Below, one piece after another: positions 50,930 to 60,111 of a DNA stretch of 64,000 bases; positions within the stretch are counted from its first letter, which is position 1; each line of letters starts with the position of its first letter. This DNA comes from Acidimicrobiales bacterium (GTDB lineage Bacteria; Actinomycetota; Acidimicrobiia; Acidimicrobiales; MedAcidi-G1): positions 50,393 to 114,392 of the forward strand of contig JAQWTI010000026.1 in NCBI GenBank assembly GCA_029242745.1, written 5' to 3'. The notes under the pieces are model-generated. The model was not told where the DNA came from, ran no database searches, and was given only the letters and a program-made list of their open reading frames with translations. A program made the position numbers and the translations under genes.

Positions 50930-52882
50930 ATGTGTGGGATTGCCGGGCTTCTCGGCCCTGTCAGTGACGGATCGGCTGCAGCCCTGGAGTTTGCGGCTGG
51001 GGCGATGGCTGATCGGCTTGGCCACCGTGGCCCAGACGGAGACGGCGTATGGGTTGACCAGCAGCGAGGGATAGCTTTTGGCCACCGTCGGCTGGCTGTG
51101 GTCGATCTTTCTGATGCGGGAAGACAGCCAATGGTGTCACAAAACGGACGTTGGGTGATTTCGTACAACGGTGAGGCCTATAACGCCCCTGAAATGGTTG
51201 CGGCTTTGCCGGCTAGTCAGCGATCGATGCTCACCGGTCATTCCGATACCGAGATCCTTCTCGAGACGGTTGCGGCAGTCGGCGTCTTGCCGGCGTTAGA
51301 GCACATGGTCGGAATGTTCTCATTGTCGCTTTGGGACCGGGAGTTAGATCAGCTGTGGCTGGCTCGAGATCGTTTTGGTGAGAAACCGCTTTTCTATGGG
51401 TGGGTAGGCAGAACCCTGGCCTTTGGTTCAGAACTCAAGGCGCTTCATGCTGTAGACGGCTTTTCGCCGGAGGTCGACCGGAACTCAGTAACTGACCTGT
51501 TGAAGTGGGGGTGTATTCCTGCTCCTCGCTCCATCTACGAAGAGGTTTCCAAGGTTCGGCCCGGCCATGCCATGCGATTCAACGCCGGCGGGGTGTTAAT
51601 AGAGGATGTTGCCTACTGGTCGCCGCTGGAGGTTGCGTCAGGTCTCGCTGTAGGCGCAGAGCGAAGCGAGGATGCTGTCGACGAGTTGGATGAGCTGCTT
51701 CAGAGAACTGTCGAGTCCCGAATGGTCTCTGATGTACCTATCGGAGCCTTCCTCTCCGGTGGCATCGACTCTTCAGCGGTAGTTGCGATGATGGGACTTG
51801 TTTCAGATCAACCGGTGAAGACCTTCACCGTCGGATTCAGTGAACCAGCGTATGACGAGTCACAATTCGCCTCAGCTGTTGCGTCTCATCTCGGAACCGA
51901 TCATCACGAACTAGTCGTAAGCCCCGGTGAGGCCCGTGAGGTCATTCCCCTACTGCCGGCGATGTACGACGAACCTTTTGCTGATTCGTCCCAGATACCC
52001 ACATTCCTCGTTAGCAGGCTGGCCCGTGAACACGTAACCGTGTCGTTGTCGGGCGATGGTGGTGACGAACTTTTCGGTGGTTATGAGCGTTACCGGCACT
52101 TGGGCCGCTTCCACCGCTTATTGTGCCGCTGTCCGGACCCCATCCGCCAAGTGGGATCGTCACTAATGACGTCGCTCTCCTCGGAGACTTGGGATCGAAT
52201 CGGCAACGGACCCCTCGGGCGACTAGTTCCAGGTGGGTCGAGACGTCGTTTAGGGCACCGGGTCTACAAGGCCGGAAGGGTGTTATCGGCTACCGATTCT
52301 ATTGGGACCTATGAGGCGATGATGGTTTCAGAGAATGATGCCGCCGCGTTTGTCTTGGGGGCAGACCCCGGAGCTCGTGGCCTCTACGACATACCTACGA
52401 ACCTTATGGATCGCGGAGGCTTCGAGGCGGCAATGTTGATGGATACAGTCGCGTATCTTCCTGACGATCTTCTAACCAAGACAGATCGTGCGTCGATGGC
52501 TGTGAGCCTTGAGGCCAGAATGCCCTTACTTGACCCAGAGGTATTTCGTTTTGCCTGGGGATTGAACCAGCGGGATCGGTTTCGAGATGGATCAGGGAAA
52601 TGGGTCCTGCGTCGTTTGCTTGAACGGTATGTGCCGGCCGACCTAGTTGATCGGCCCAAAATGGGATTTGGGGTACCGGTTGGCCCGTGGCTTCGAGGCC
52701 CTCTTCGTCAATGGGCTGAGGAACTTCTGGACCCAGTTCTTCTCGCTGAGCAGGGAATCTTTGAGCCGTCGTTAGTGTCCACACGTTGGTCTGACCATGT
52801 CGAAGGTGTTGGAGATCACACCATTCTTCTTTGGTCGATACTCATGTTTCAGGCATGGCAGTACGAGTCGGGCATTTCGTGA
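50930..52882 (+). CDS. asnB: Asparagine synthase-like glutamine amidotransferase
   Basis: The 650-residue protein starts MCGIAGL, so Cys2 is the glutaminase nucleophile; the GATase II domain covers about 2-210 (LGHRGPDGDGVW, SYNGEAYN, GHSDTE). The synthetase domain has the pyrophosphate loop FLSGGIDSSAV (about 274-284), SLSGDGGDELFGGYERYR and KTDRASMAVSLEARMPLLDPE. It could make asparagine, but in surface-glycan clusters such proteins often amidate uronic acids. Two UDP-sugar dehydrogenases in the window would provide such acids. The gene lies 93 bases after the C-methyltransferase, and its stop overlaps a glycosyltransferase start (GTGA). Confidence 0.9.
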   Translation: MCGIAGLLGPVSDGSAAALEFAAGAMADRLGHRGPDGDGVWVDQQRGIAFGHRRLAVVDLSDAGRQPMVSQNGRWVISYNGEAYNAPEMVAALPASQRSMLTGHSDTEILLETVAAVGVLPALEHMVGMFSLSLWDRELDQLWLARDRFGEKPLFYGWVGRTLAFGSELKALHAVDGFSPEVDRNSVTDLLKWGCIPAPRSIYEEVSKVRPGHAMRFNAGGVLIEDVAYWSPLEVASGLAVGAERSEDAVDELDELLQRTVESRMVSDVPIGAFLSGGIDSSAVVAMMGLVSDQPVKTFTVGFSEPAYDESQFASAVASHLGTDHHELVVSPGEAREVIPLLPAMYDEPFADSSQIPTFLVSRLAREHVTVSLSGDGGDELFGGYERYRHLGRFHRLLCRCPDPIRQVGSSLMTSLSSETWDRIGNGPLGRLVPGGSRRRLGHRVYKAGRVLSATDSIGTYEAMMVSENDAAAFVLGADPGARGLYDIPTNLMDRGGFEAAMLMDTVAYLPDDLLTKTDRASMAVSLEARMPLLDPEVFRFAWGLNQRDRFRDGSGKWVLRRLLERYVPADLVDRPKMGFGVPVGPWLRGPLRQWAEELLDPVLLAEQGIFEPSLVSTRWSDHVEGVGDHTILLWSILMFQAWQYESGIS

Positions 52883-54021
52883 GCGAGAACGACACTGTCC
52901 GAGTCATGCGGATTATCGCCCGGATGAACGTGGGGGGCCCTGCTTGGCAGTCAAGTGTGCTGACCAGAGGGTTGGATGCGGACCGCTTCGAAACCCGTCT
53001 TCTAATAGGTGCAACTACAGATGACGAGGCCGACTTCGTCGCTCTCCGGGATCCCAGCTTGCCGGTTGTCCCTATTCGTGGCTTGGGTCGGTCACCTGGT
53101 CTATTGGATGACCTGCGCGCAATCTTTGGGATCTGTCGTGAGATCCAGCGGTTTCGACCTCACATAGTGCACACACATACAGCAAAGGCTGGCGTACTAG
53201 GGCGTATTGCGGCCATTGCTTCAAGGGTGCCAATCCGTGTGCATACCTTCCATGGGCATGTGCTCCGGGGGTATTTCTCGCCGCTGGTTACCAGGCTTAT
53301 TCGGATCGTGGAGCGGTTGCTAGCCAGGAGTACGACTGCCTTAATATCAGTCGGCAAACAGGTGCAAGACGATCTCTTGGCTTACGGCATCGGCCGCCCA
53401 GAGGCATATGTGGTAGTCCCTCCGGGCGTAGGCCCTTCCGAAGAAGTCGAGCGTTCGGATGCCCGAAGAATGCTCGAGCTTCCCGATTGTGTCCCGGTAG
53501 CGATGTTCGTTGGACGACTTACAGCGATCAAGCGGGTAGACAGGCTCCTTGAGGCTTTTGCCCTAGTCCTGGAAAGGGTACCCGAGGCCATATTGGCTAT
53601 AGCTGGAGAAGGTGACCTGTTAGATGGTCTGCGAATCGAAGCGGAACCACTTGGTGAGTCAGTGAGATTTCTGGGATGGCAGGCAGAAGTTTCCCCTTTG
53701 TATGCAGCTGCTGATCTAGTGGTGATTAGTTCGGACAACGAGGGGATGCCGGTGACTCTCATCGAGGCAGCGATGGCGGGTACTCCTGGAGTTACGACCG
53801 ACGTTGGCAGTGCTGCGGAAGTGGTCGAGGACGGCGTAACCGGAAGGGTGGTATCGGCCGATGCCGCAGCGCTCGCTAAGGCTATGACCGCTCTATTCAC
53901 TGACGAGGATGCCAGGTATCAGATGGGCGAGCAGGCGGCTGTTCGCGCTAAGAAGTATTTCGGGGTTGAGCGCTTGGTTGCTGACCATGAGCGTCTTTAT
54001 GAACGGCTGTTAACTCCTTGA
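52879..54021 (+). CDS. Glycosyltransferase family 4
   Basis: A 380-residue GT-B enzyme. N-terminal motifs RIIARMNVGGPAWQSSVLTR (the glycine loop), HIVHTHTAKAGVLGRIAA and RVHTFHGHVLRGYFS are typical of lipid-linked glycan transferases. The C-terminal domain has AMFVGRLTAIKRVDRLLEAF, IAGEGDLLDGL, and the donor site VVISSDNEGMPVTLIEAAMAG, where the two glutamates form the EX7E motif. GTG 52879 overlaps the asnB stop (GTGA); an ATG 48 bases earlier lies inside asnB. Fusion to nothing else is seen. The stop is followed by a promoter for the next gene. Confidence 0.9.
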   Translation: MSENDTVRVMRIIARMNVGGPAWQSSVLTRGLDADRFETRLLIGATTDDEADFVALRDPSLPVVPIRGLGRSPGLLDDLRAIFGICREIQRFRPHIVHTHTAKAGVLGRIAAIASRVPIRVHTFHGHVLRGYFSPLVTRLIRIVERLLARSTTALISVGKQVQDDLLAYGIGRPEAYVVVPPGVGPSEEVERSDARRMLELPDCVPVAMFVGRLTAIKRVDRLLEAFALVLERVPEAILAIAGEGDLLDGLRIEAEPLGESVRFLGWQAEVSPLYAAADLVVISSDNEGMPVTLIEAAMAGTPGVTTDVGSAAEVVEDGVTGRVVSADAAALAKAMTALFTDEDARYQMGEQAAVRAKKYFGVERLVADHERLYERLLTP

Positions 54022-54061
54022 TTTGGATAGAAGTCCGCCAGACCGGTGGATTTGGTGACGG

Positions 54062-54067
54062 TAGACT
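54062..54067 (+). promoter_or_regulatory. Putative -10 box of the epimerase gene at 54.1 kb
   Basis: TAGACT ends 6 bases before ATG 54074, again the leaderless arrangement. Confidence 0.47.
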
Positions 54068-54073
54068 GTTTAG

Positions 54074-55033
54074 ATGCGCGCGTTGATCACCGGGGGAGCC
54101 GGCTTCATTGGTTCCCATCTCGCTGACCTTCTTCTGGAGCGTGGGGATCAGGTTGTTTTACTTGACGACCTCTCAACGGGTCGACTTGTGAATATCGAAC
54201 ACCTTGATGGGCGTGCAGATGCCGAGTTCGTGCTGGGGTCGATCCTGAACGCCGACCTCGTCGATCATGTCGTTTCACGGGTAGATGTCATCTACCACCT
54301 AGCGGCGGCCGTTGGCGTCAACTTGATTGTAGAGAAGCCTCTCGAGAGCCTCATGACGAACATACGTGGCACCGAGGTGGTTATGGAGAAGGCACATAAG
54401 TACGACACGCGGACTCTTGTAGCGTCGACTTCTGAGATCTATGGCAAGAACGTTTCTGATCGTTTGTCCGAAGAGGACGACCGGATACTTGGGTCACCTT
54501 TGAAAAGTCGATGGTCGTATTCCGAGGCAAAAGCAATCGACGAGATACTCGCTTATACGTACTGGCGTGAAAAAGGCCTTGAAACGGTAATAGTCCGACT
54601 ATTCAACACTGTTGGCCCCCGGCAGACGGGCAGCTATGGCATGGTTGTTCCGCGGTTCGTGACCCAGGCGCTTCGCGGCGACCCGATTACCGTATTTGGG
54701 GATGGGTCACAGACTCGGTGTTTCTGTTCCGTGGAGGACGTTGTGGGTGGAATCCTTGCCCTATCACTAGAGGAATCGGCGTTAGGAAGAGTGTTTAATC
54801 TTGGAGGATCCGATGAGATCTCCATGTCTGATCTAGCTGAGCGAGTCGTCAAACTTGCTGATTCCTCAAGTTCAATCGAGTACATCCCCTACGACGTGGC
54901 ATATGAAGAGGGATTTGAAGACATGACGCGCCGTGTTCCTGACACCACACGGGCCCGTGAGCTGGTGGGGTTTCAACCAACACAAAGTTTAGATGCCATT
55001 ATCTTGGCGGTGATAGAGGACCAGCGGCGATAG
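54074..55033 (+). CDS. NAD-dependent epimerase/dehydratase (extended SDR)
   Basis: A 319-residue nucleotide-sugar enzyme. The NAD site is ITGGAGFIGSHLADLL, the active site VASTSEIYGK with the catalytic pair in YSEAK, and VRLFNTVGPRQTGSYGMVVP is typical of UDP-hexose-modifying members. The closest functional types by motif are UDP-glucose/UDP-glucuronate epimerases or decarboxylases; the sequence does not decide among them. It lies 10 bases upstream of the WecA-like initiator and likely shares its transcript, so it may supply the first sugar of a lipid-linked unit. All catalytic residues are present. Confidence 0.85.
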   Translation: MRALITGGAGFIGSHLADLLLERGDQVVLLDDLSTGRLVNIEHLDGRADAEFVLGSILNADLVDHVVSRVDVIYHLAAAVGVNLIVEKPLESLMTNIRGTEVVMEKAHKYDTRTLVASTSEIYGKNVSDRLSEEDDRILGSPLKSRWSYSEAKAIDEILAYTYWREKGLETVIVRLFNTVGPRQTGSYGMVVPRFVTQALRGDPITVFGDGSQTRCFCSVEDVVGGILALSLEESALGRVFNLGGSDEISMSDLAERVVKLADSSSSIEYIPYDVAYEEGFEDMTRRVPDTTRARELVGFQPTQSLDAIILAVIEDQRR

Positions 55034-55043
55034 GCGGAGGATT

Positions 55044-56111
55044 ATGACGGGGGTGTGGTGGGAATATGCGAGCATTTTTGGCTCTTCTACCCTTCTCTGT
55101 TTGGTTCTGACACCGGTGGCGATCGCCGCTGCTACTAGAGCCGGAGTGCTCGACCTCCCCGGAGGCCACAAACGCCATGAGTCGCCAGTGCCCTACCTGG
55201 GGGGGCTGGCGATTGTCGTTGCCTTCGCTGCATCAATCCTTGGTGCTGTCCTCTTTGCCCCACCAGAGAGCGGCGAAGGAGAGTTAGTGATTGTTTTGCT
55301 CCTTGCGCTCGGTTTGGCAATCGTGGGTATCGCCGATGATCTCCGTAATCTCTCACCCCTAGTCCGGCTTGTGGTGGAGGTCTTATGTGCAGTGGCGCTG
55401 TGGCATACGGATGTCAGGATTACTTTGACTGGTGAGACTTCATTCGATGTTTTGTTGACGGTGCTCTGGGTGGTGGGTATCACGAATGCATTCAATCTTC
55501 TTGACAACATGGATGGCTTGGCTGCCGGCCAGGCCTCAATCTGTTCGGTTGCGGTGTTCGTCATAGCGGCCACCAATGGTCAGTTTCTTGTAGCTGGGCT
55601 TGCTATCAGTCTTGCGGGTTGTGCTGCGGGCTTCCTCAGACACAACTTCCATCCGGCGCGTATCTACATGGGGGATGGTGGAGCGTTATTTCTGGGATTT
55701 CTAATTGCCTACCTGGGGATTAAGTTGAGATTCGCTGATTCAGTCTCCGGAGCGTTCCTTGTGCCGGTAGTAATCTGCATTCTCCCGATTACTGACACGA
55801 CACTTGTGACCCTGTCTCGTCTTGTCGCTGGGAGGAGCCCTTTCCAGGGTGGTCAGGACCACGTCAGCCACCGGATGGTGCAGAGCGGCATACCGGTGCC
55901 CGTCTCTGTTGGATTGACATATTTTGCGTCAATCGCAGCTGGATTGTTGGCGTATGTAATTAGCAGAGTTGACCAAGCCTCCGCTTGGGTCTTATTTGGC
56001 TTTGTTGTTACTACAGCAGTGGCTGCAGCACTACTGCTTGCTCTGGTTCCGGTTTACCCGAATAGCCGACTTCGCCATTTTGTAATCGAAGAACGGACCG
56101 AGGCCACCTGA
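55044..56111 (+). CDS. WecA/MraY-type undecaprenyl-phosphate sugar-phosphate transferase
   Basis: A 355-residue integral membrane enzyme with about ten or eleven helices that starts lipid-linked glycans by moving HexNAc-1-phosphate to undecaprenyl phosphate. Diagnostic motifs are GGHKRHESPVPYLGGLAI near residue 35, VGIADDLRNLSPL, TNAFNLLDNMDGLAAG near 150 (the catalytic acidic pair), YMGDGGALFLGF near 207 and QDHVSHRMVQSG near 270. WecA-like rather than MraY is favoured by the glycan context. The ATG at 55044 has a good ribosome-binding site (GGAGGA 6 bases upstream). It converges with an epimerase gene. Confidence 0.92.
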   Translation: MTGVWWEYASIFGSSTLLCLVLTPVAIAAATRAGVLDLPGGHKRHESPVPYLGGLAIVVAFAASILGAVLFAPPESGEGELVIVLLLALGLAIVGIADDLRNLSPLVRLVVEVLCAVALWHTDVRITLTGETSFDVLLTVLWVVGITNAFNLLDNMDGLAAGQASICSVAVFVIAATNGQFLVAGLAISLAGCAAGFLRHNFHPARIYMGDGGALFLGFLIAYLGIKLRFADSVSGAFLVPVVICILPITDTTLVTLSRLVAGRSPFQGGQDHVSHRMVQSGIPVPVSVGLTYFASIAAGLLAYVISRVDQASAWVLFGFVVTTAVAAALLLALVPVYPNSRLRHFVIEERTEAT

Positions 56112-56120
56112 GCGAGCGTT

Positions 56121-57077
56121 TCAGGCGCCGGTCCTCGTTTCCCACGGTCGGGTCTGATTGAACCACTCAACAGTCGCCGTGAGCCCCTCTCTCAGGGGCT
56201 TAGGCAAAATGCCAGGGAAGAGGGCTCGTAGGGTGGTTGAGTCAGCCTGTGATCGGGGAACGTCTCCGGCTCGTGGTGGGAGATGCTTAACCGGCAAACT
56301 CTGACCCATCACGTCCTCTAGGTGGCTAATTATTTCTAAAAGGCTCACCTGAGACCCGAAAGCAAGATTTACTGGATCGGGGTGGTGCACCCGGCGATGG
56401 AGGGCATCAACTAGAACATCGACAACCGTGTCCACGTACGTGAAATCACGGCTCTGGGTTCCGTCGCCGTGTACTGGAAGTGGCTTGCCCTGGAAGGCTG
56501 CGGCTAAGAAGGACGGGATCGCAGCGGCATACGAGTGCAACGGCGGCTGTAAGGGGCCAAAGATATTGAAAAACCGGAGTGCAAGAACTGGTAGGGCGTA
56601 GGCGTGGCCCCATGCGAGACTGTAGGCCTCGGTAGCTAGTTTGCTTGCTGCGTACGGGCTGACTGGGCGAGTCGCCAGCAACTCGTGCTTTGGAAGCACC
56701 TCGTTGGCTCCGTAAACCGATGAGGAGGAAGCCACAATCACTTGAATGTCGCCGGCGTTGCGGGCCGCCTCGAGCACACGGACCGTGCCGGTCGCGTTGG
56801 CCTCATGCGCGGCAACTGGGTGGGCAATCGACCTTGGTACAGAGGATCTTGCTGCTAGGTGGACTATTGCTGAGGCTCCATCAACAGTTGATTCGAGAAG
56901 ATCGGGATCCAAGATCGAGCCTTCAACAAGGGTCACTCCTAGTCCATCGAGGTTTTCCAAAAAGCCAAATGATAGGTCGTCTATTACGACAACTTCTGTC
57001 ACCAAAGGGTCGGCTCGGAGTCTTCTAGCAAGGTTCCCGCCCACGAAACCTGCCCCCCCGGTGACTACAACTTTCAT
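56121..57077 (-). CDS. NAD-dependent epimerase/dehydratase, UDP-glucose/UDP-GlcNAc 4-epimerase type
   Basis: A 318-residue extended SDR. The fold begins VVTGGAGFVGGNLARRL; VHLAARSSVPRS, VIVASSSSVYGA and the catalytic YAASK follow, then LRFFNIFGPLQPPLHSYAAAIPSF, a pattern typical of UDP-HexNAc 4-epimerases such as WbpP or Gne. The conserved RDFTYVDTVVD near 210 binds the nucleotide. It would interconvert glucose- and galactose-type sugars for the nearby transferases. It stands alone on the minus strand, convergent with the WecA-like gene and divergent from the next glycosyltransferase. Confidence 0.88.
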   Translation of the reverse strand: MKVVVTGGAGFVGGNLARRLRADPLVTEVVVIDDLSFGFLENLDGLGVTLVEGSILDPDLLESTVDGASAIVHLAARSSVPRSIAHPVAAHEANATGTVRVLEAARNAGDIQVIVASSSSVYGANEVLPKHELLATRPVSPYAASKLATEAYSLAWGHAYALPVLALRFFNIFGPLQPPLHSYAAAIPSFLAAAFQGKPLPVHGDGTQSRDFTYVDTVVDVLVDALHRRVHHPDPVNLAFGSQVSLLEIISHLEDVMGQSLPVKHLPPRAGDVPRSQADSTTLRALFPGILPKPLREGLTATVEWFNQTRPWETRTGA

Positions 57078-57222
57078 GGATTGGGTTGTCGAGATAAGAC
57101 GATTCGCACAGGAGAAATCTAGCCGATGCCCTGCTTATGGAATCGGCCGATTTATGATTCATCTTTTTGGAAAGCGTCTGCAGTGCTGCCAGGTCAGGGG
57201 TCTATCTGCTAGAAGTTGTGGG

Positions 57223-58755
57223 ATGGGTTCGTCAGAGTTAGCTGAAGTGACTAGTCGCAGTTCAAAGGTTCAGACTGTTCTCGACGTTCTCTACTTGACG
57301 GATCTTCGGTTTCCTGGAGGCTCCTCTTCCAGCCTCATCGAAGAAGCGAAGGCAGCGATCTCCGCTGGGTATCGAGTGGGCGTACTCCACTGCAAGTCTT
57401 CGAGCCTCAAGAGAGATCGGACTTTCCATCCAGGAGTTCGAACTCTCCTAGAAGAGGGATCAATGGTTTTGGTTCGCCCGGATGAGCCCATTGATTGTGC
57501 CGTTGCGATTGTGAAACACCCAACTATCTTGACAACGGGATTCGGTGGTCGACTTCCGATACGAAGTGGTCAGAACGTTGTGTTCGTAGGGCAGGTGCCG
57601 AGTGACTCCGACGGGACGGTTTATTACACTCCGTCTGAGGTACATCAGCACGTCATCGACGCTTTGGGTGACCCACCAGTTTGGCATCCGGTCAGTCCTG
57701 TTGTTCGGTCGCACTTAGAAGACGCTGGCGTCCCACTTGCCGACCTCGACTGGGTAGAGGTTATTGATCCAGAAAAATGGGTGGTGGACCGTCCGGGACC
57801 ATCGGGTGGTCGGCCCATTATCGGTCGGCATGGACGCCCCGCGCGAAATAAATGGCCAGACAACGCTGAGGACTTGACGGCTGCGTATCCCGTGGATGGC
57901 CGGGCAGTTGTCCGGGTGCTTGGGGGAGTCGATGGTCTGCAAGACATTCTTGGAGAGGGAGTCCCTACTTCGTGGGAAGTCCATTCGTTTGGCCATTTGG
58001 AACCGGAAGACTTCCTTCGGGGTGTCGACTTTTTCGTGTACTTCCACCATCGGGACCTCGTTGAAGCATTCGGGAGAACAACTCTCGAGGCACTGGCCTC
58101 CGGTTGTGTGGTGATTCTTCCTCCACATTTCGAATCACTATTTGGTAGTGCATGTATCTATGCCGAACCTCAGGAGGTCTGGCCAGTCGTTGAATCTCTT
58201 TATGGCAATCCCGAAAAGTTCAGAAGTATCTCCAAGCAGGGTCTCCAGCAAGTACGTGACCGTTTTTCTTATGAGACACATATCGAGCGAATTGCTGCCC
58301 TGATCGGATCTCCTTGCAGGGCAACCGGTCGGGCTGCGCCGACTGGTCAACTCCCACGGGGTCTTAGGGAGCAGCGAACTCACGTTCTTGTTACGTGCGT
58401 AGGAATGAATGACGTCGGTGTGGCGGAGACGATTAGGGATCTGGAGGCGCACAGGGACCGAGCCACTGGATTTACGCCGATTGTTCTTACCACGGTTCCT
58501 GCTCCTGCCATCGCCAGTTATCTCGATGAAGATTTGATTCTCAATGCTCAATACAGACTTTTTGTCGGCTCGCGCAGCGGCATCCTGATCGAATCGATGG
58601 AGTCAAGGGAGGATTATGGCGGCCCAGATTCATTTGAAGATTATTTAATGGAGAAAATCACTCGGCTTAGGCGAACTCACCAAATCGGATCGGTCACGGT
58701 TGCGGATCTCGGGCATCCGGACTCGTGGTTGGTGCTGCAGTCTGCTTCCGGATGA
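57223..58755 (+). CDS. Glycosyltransferase-like protein with extra C-terminal domain
   Basis: A 510-residue protein. Residues about 20-365 look like a GT-B transferase: VLDVLYLTDLRFPGGSSSSL at the start, IIGRHGRPARNKWPDNAEDL, VRVLGGVDGLQDILG, and the donor site FGRTTLEALASGCVVILPP (about 285-303) with one Glu of the EX7E pair. Residues about 385-510 form a separate region (HVLVTCVGMNDVGVAETIRD, LFVGSRSGILIESMESREDY) of unknown type. The ATG at 57223 is the first start outside the divergent epimerase gene. The frame is open far upstream, but that part overlaps the epimerase on the other strand and is not family-like. Confidence 0.72.
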   Translation: MGSSELAEVTSRSSKVQTVLDVLYLTDLRFPGGSSSSLIEEAKAAISAGYRVGVLHCKSSSLKRDRTFHPGVRTLLEEGSMVLVRPDEPIDCAVAIVKHPTILTTGFGGRLPIRSGQNVVFVGQVPSDSDGTVYYTPSEVHQHVIDALGDPPVWHPVSPVVRSHLEDAGVPLADLDWVEVIDPEKWVVDRPGPSGGRPIIGRHGRPARNKWPDNAEDLTAAYPVDGRAVVRVLGGVDGLQDILGEGVPTSWEVHSFGHLEPEDFLRGVDFFVYFHHRDLVEAFGRTTLEALASGCVVILPPHFESLFGSACIYAEPQEVWPVVESLYGNPEKFRSISKQGLQQVRDRFSYETHIERIAALIGSPCRATGRAAPTGQLPRGLREQRTHVLVTCVGMNDVGVAETIRDLEAHRDRATGFTPIVLTTVPAPAIASYLDEDLILNAQYRLFVGSRSGILIESMESREDYGGPDSFEDYLMEKITRLRRTHQIGSVTVADLGHPDSWLVLQSASG

Positions 58756-58839
58756 TTGTTACCCTCTACTGGCATCTGCCCCGAGTCTTAACTGGTGTTT
58801 ATCGGGGCGCCTTCCCTCGACGTTGCTGGATGGTAATAA

Positions 58840-60102
58840 GTGGTGGCTAGTTCTCTGACAATCATCGGACTTGGCTATGTCGGCTTGCCGCTAGCTCAAG
58901 AGGCATGTAACAGCGGTTTAGCTGTGACTGGCTTTGATGTTTCTGCTGCTGTTGTGGATCAGTTGAATGCGGGGAGTTCCCATGTCGATGACCTTGCGGA
59001 CGGAGATGTGGGAGCGATGCTCGCAGCTGGCTTTGAGGCGACGACCGATGCTTCATGCATCAGGACCTCAGACACGGTGGTCATCTGTGTGCCGACACCT
59101 CTCTCCGATGACGGAACTCCCGACCTAGGTGCAGTGGAGTCGGCGGCACGGACGGCCGCTGAAAATCTCAATTCAGGCACCCTGGTGGTACTCGAATCTA
59201 CGACCTACCCGGGAACTACTGGAGAATTCGTGCGACCAATCTTAGAAGAGGGGAGTGGTCTGGTTGCCGGAGAGGACTTTCATCTCGCTTACTCGCCTGA
59301 ACGCATCGATCCAGGTAATAAACACTTCGGACTTCGTAATACGCCCAAGGTCGTGGGTGGCCTTACCGAACAGTGCACAGACGTTGCTACTGAGTTCTAT
59401 GGTCAGTTGGTTGACCGGGTAGTTCCCACAGTCGGCCTTCGTGAAGCCGAACTCGCCAAGCTTCTGGAGAACACGTATCGCCACGTCAATATCGCGCTAA
59501 TGAATGAAATGGCTGTCTTCTGCCATGAACTAGGGATCGATCTGTGGGCGTCGATCGAAGCGGCAAAGACCAAGCCGTTCGGGTTTCAGGCGTTCTATCC
59601 CGGACCGGGTGTCGGAGGCCATTGCATCCCGATCGACCCAAACTATCTTTCCTGGGTCGTGCGATCGCTGGGGCACCGGTTTCGGTTTGTCGAGTTGGCT
59701 CAGGAAGTATCCGAACGGATGCCGGTCTATGTTGCCAAGCGGGTTCAGGATGCTCTCAACAGGCAGCAAAAGGCCGTCAACGGATCCCTTATCGTGCTTG
59801 TAGGTGTCTCCTATAAGGCTGACATCAGCGATGTCCGTGAGACACCTGCTCGCCCGTTAGCGACCCAATTGCAGCGTATGGGAGCCGATCTGCGGTATCT
59901 GGATCCACATGTGCTGGAATTTCAGCTCAGTGACGGGCCTGTTGTGGCTCTGACTTTGGAGGACGCTCGCCTTGAGGAAGCCGATTTAGTCGTCGTGTTG
60001 CAACCGCATACAGTTGTACTCGACTCGGGTGTGTTGGAAAACGCCGCTGCAATTCTTGATACCAGCGGGTCGCTGGACGGGCAGAACGTCGAACGGCTCT
60101 AA
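58840..60102 (+). CDS. UDP-N-acetyl-D-hexosamine 6-dehydrogenase family (WecC/WbpA-like)
   Basis: A 420-residue nucleotide-sugar dehydrogenase of the group that oxidises UDP-HexNAc or makes UDP-GlcNAcA. Features are IIGLGYVGLPLA (8-19), VVICVPTPL, STTYPGTTGEF, YSPERIDPGN, the catalytic Cys262 in GVGGHCIPIDPNYL, and VGVSYKADISDVRETPA near 325. The signature differs from the ugd at 14.8 kb (HCIPIDP rather than SCFPKD), which marks the two branches. It could feed the amidotransferase nearby. The GTG at 58840 is followed by another GTG one codon on; either could start translation. Confidence 0.9.
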   Translation: MVASSLTIIGLGYVGLPLAQEACNSGLAVTGFDVSAAVVDQLNAGSSHVDDLADGDVGAMLAAGFEATTDASCIRTSDTVVICVPTPLSDDGTPDLGAVESAARTAAENLNSGTLVVLESTTYPGTTGEFVRPILEEGSGLVAGEDFHLAYSPERIDPGNKHFGLRNTPKVVGGLTEQCTDVATEFYGQLVDRVVPTVGLREAELAKLLENTYRHVNIALMNEMAVFCHELGIDLWASIEAAKTKPFGFQAFYPGPGVGGHCIPIDPNYLSWVVRSLGHRFRFVELAQEVSERMPVYVAKRVQDALNRQQKAVNGSLIVLVGVSYKADISDVRETPARPLATQLQRMGADLRYLDPHVLEFQLSDGPVVALTLEDARLEEADLVVVLQPHTVVLDSGVLENAAAILDTSGSLDGQNVERL

Positions 60103-60111
60103 GAGTCCGCT

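Noticed and set aside
56746..57222. N-terminal extension of the glycosyltransferase at 57.2 kb
   Set aside because: It overlaps the well supported epimerase on the other strand and is Ser/Arg/Pro-rich without similarity to transferases.
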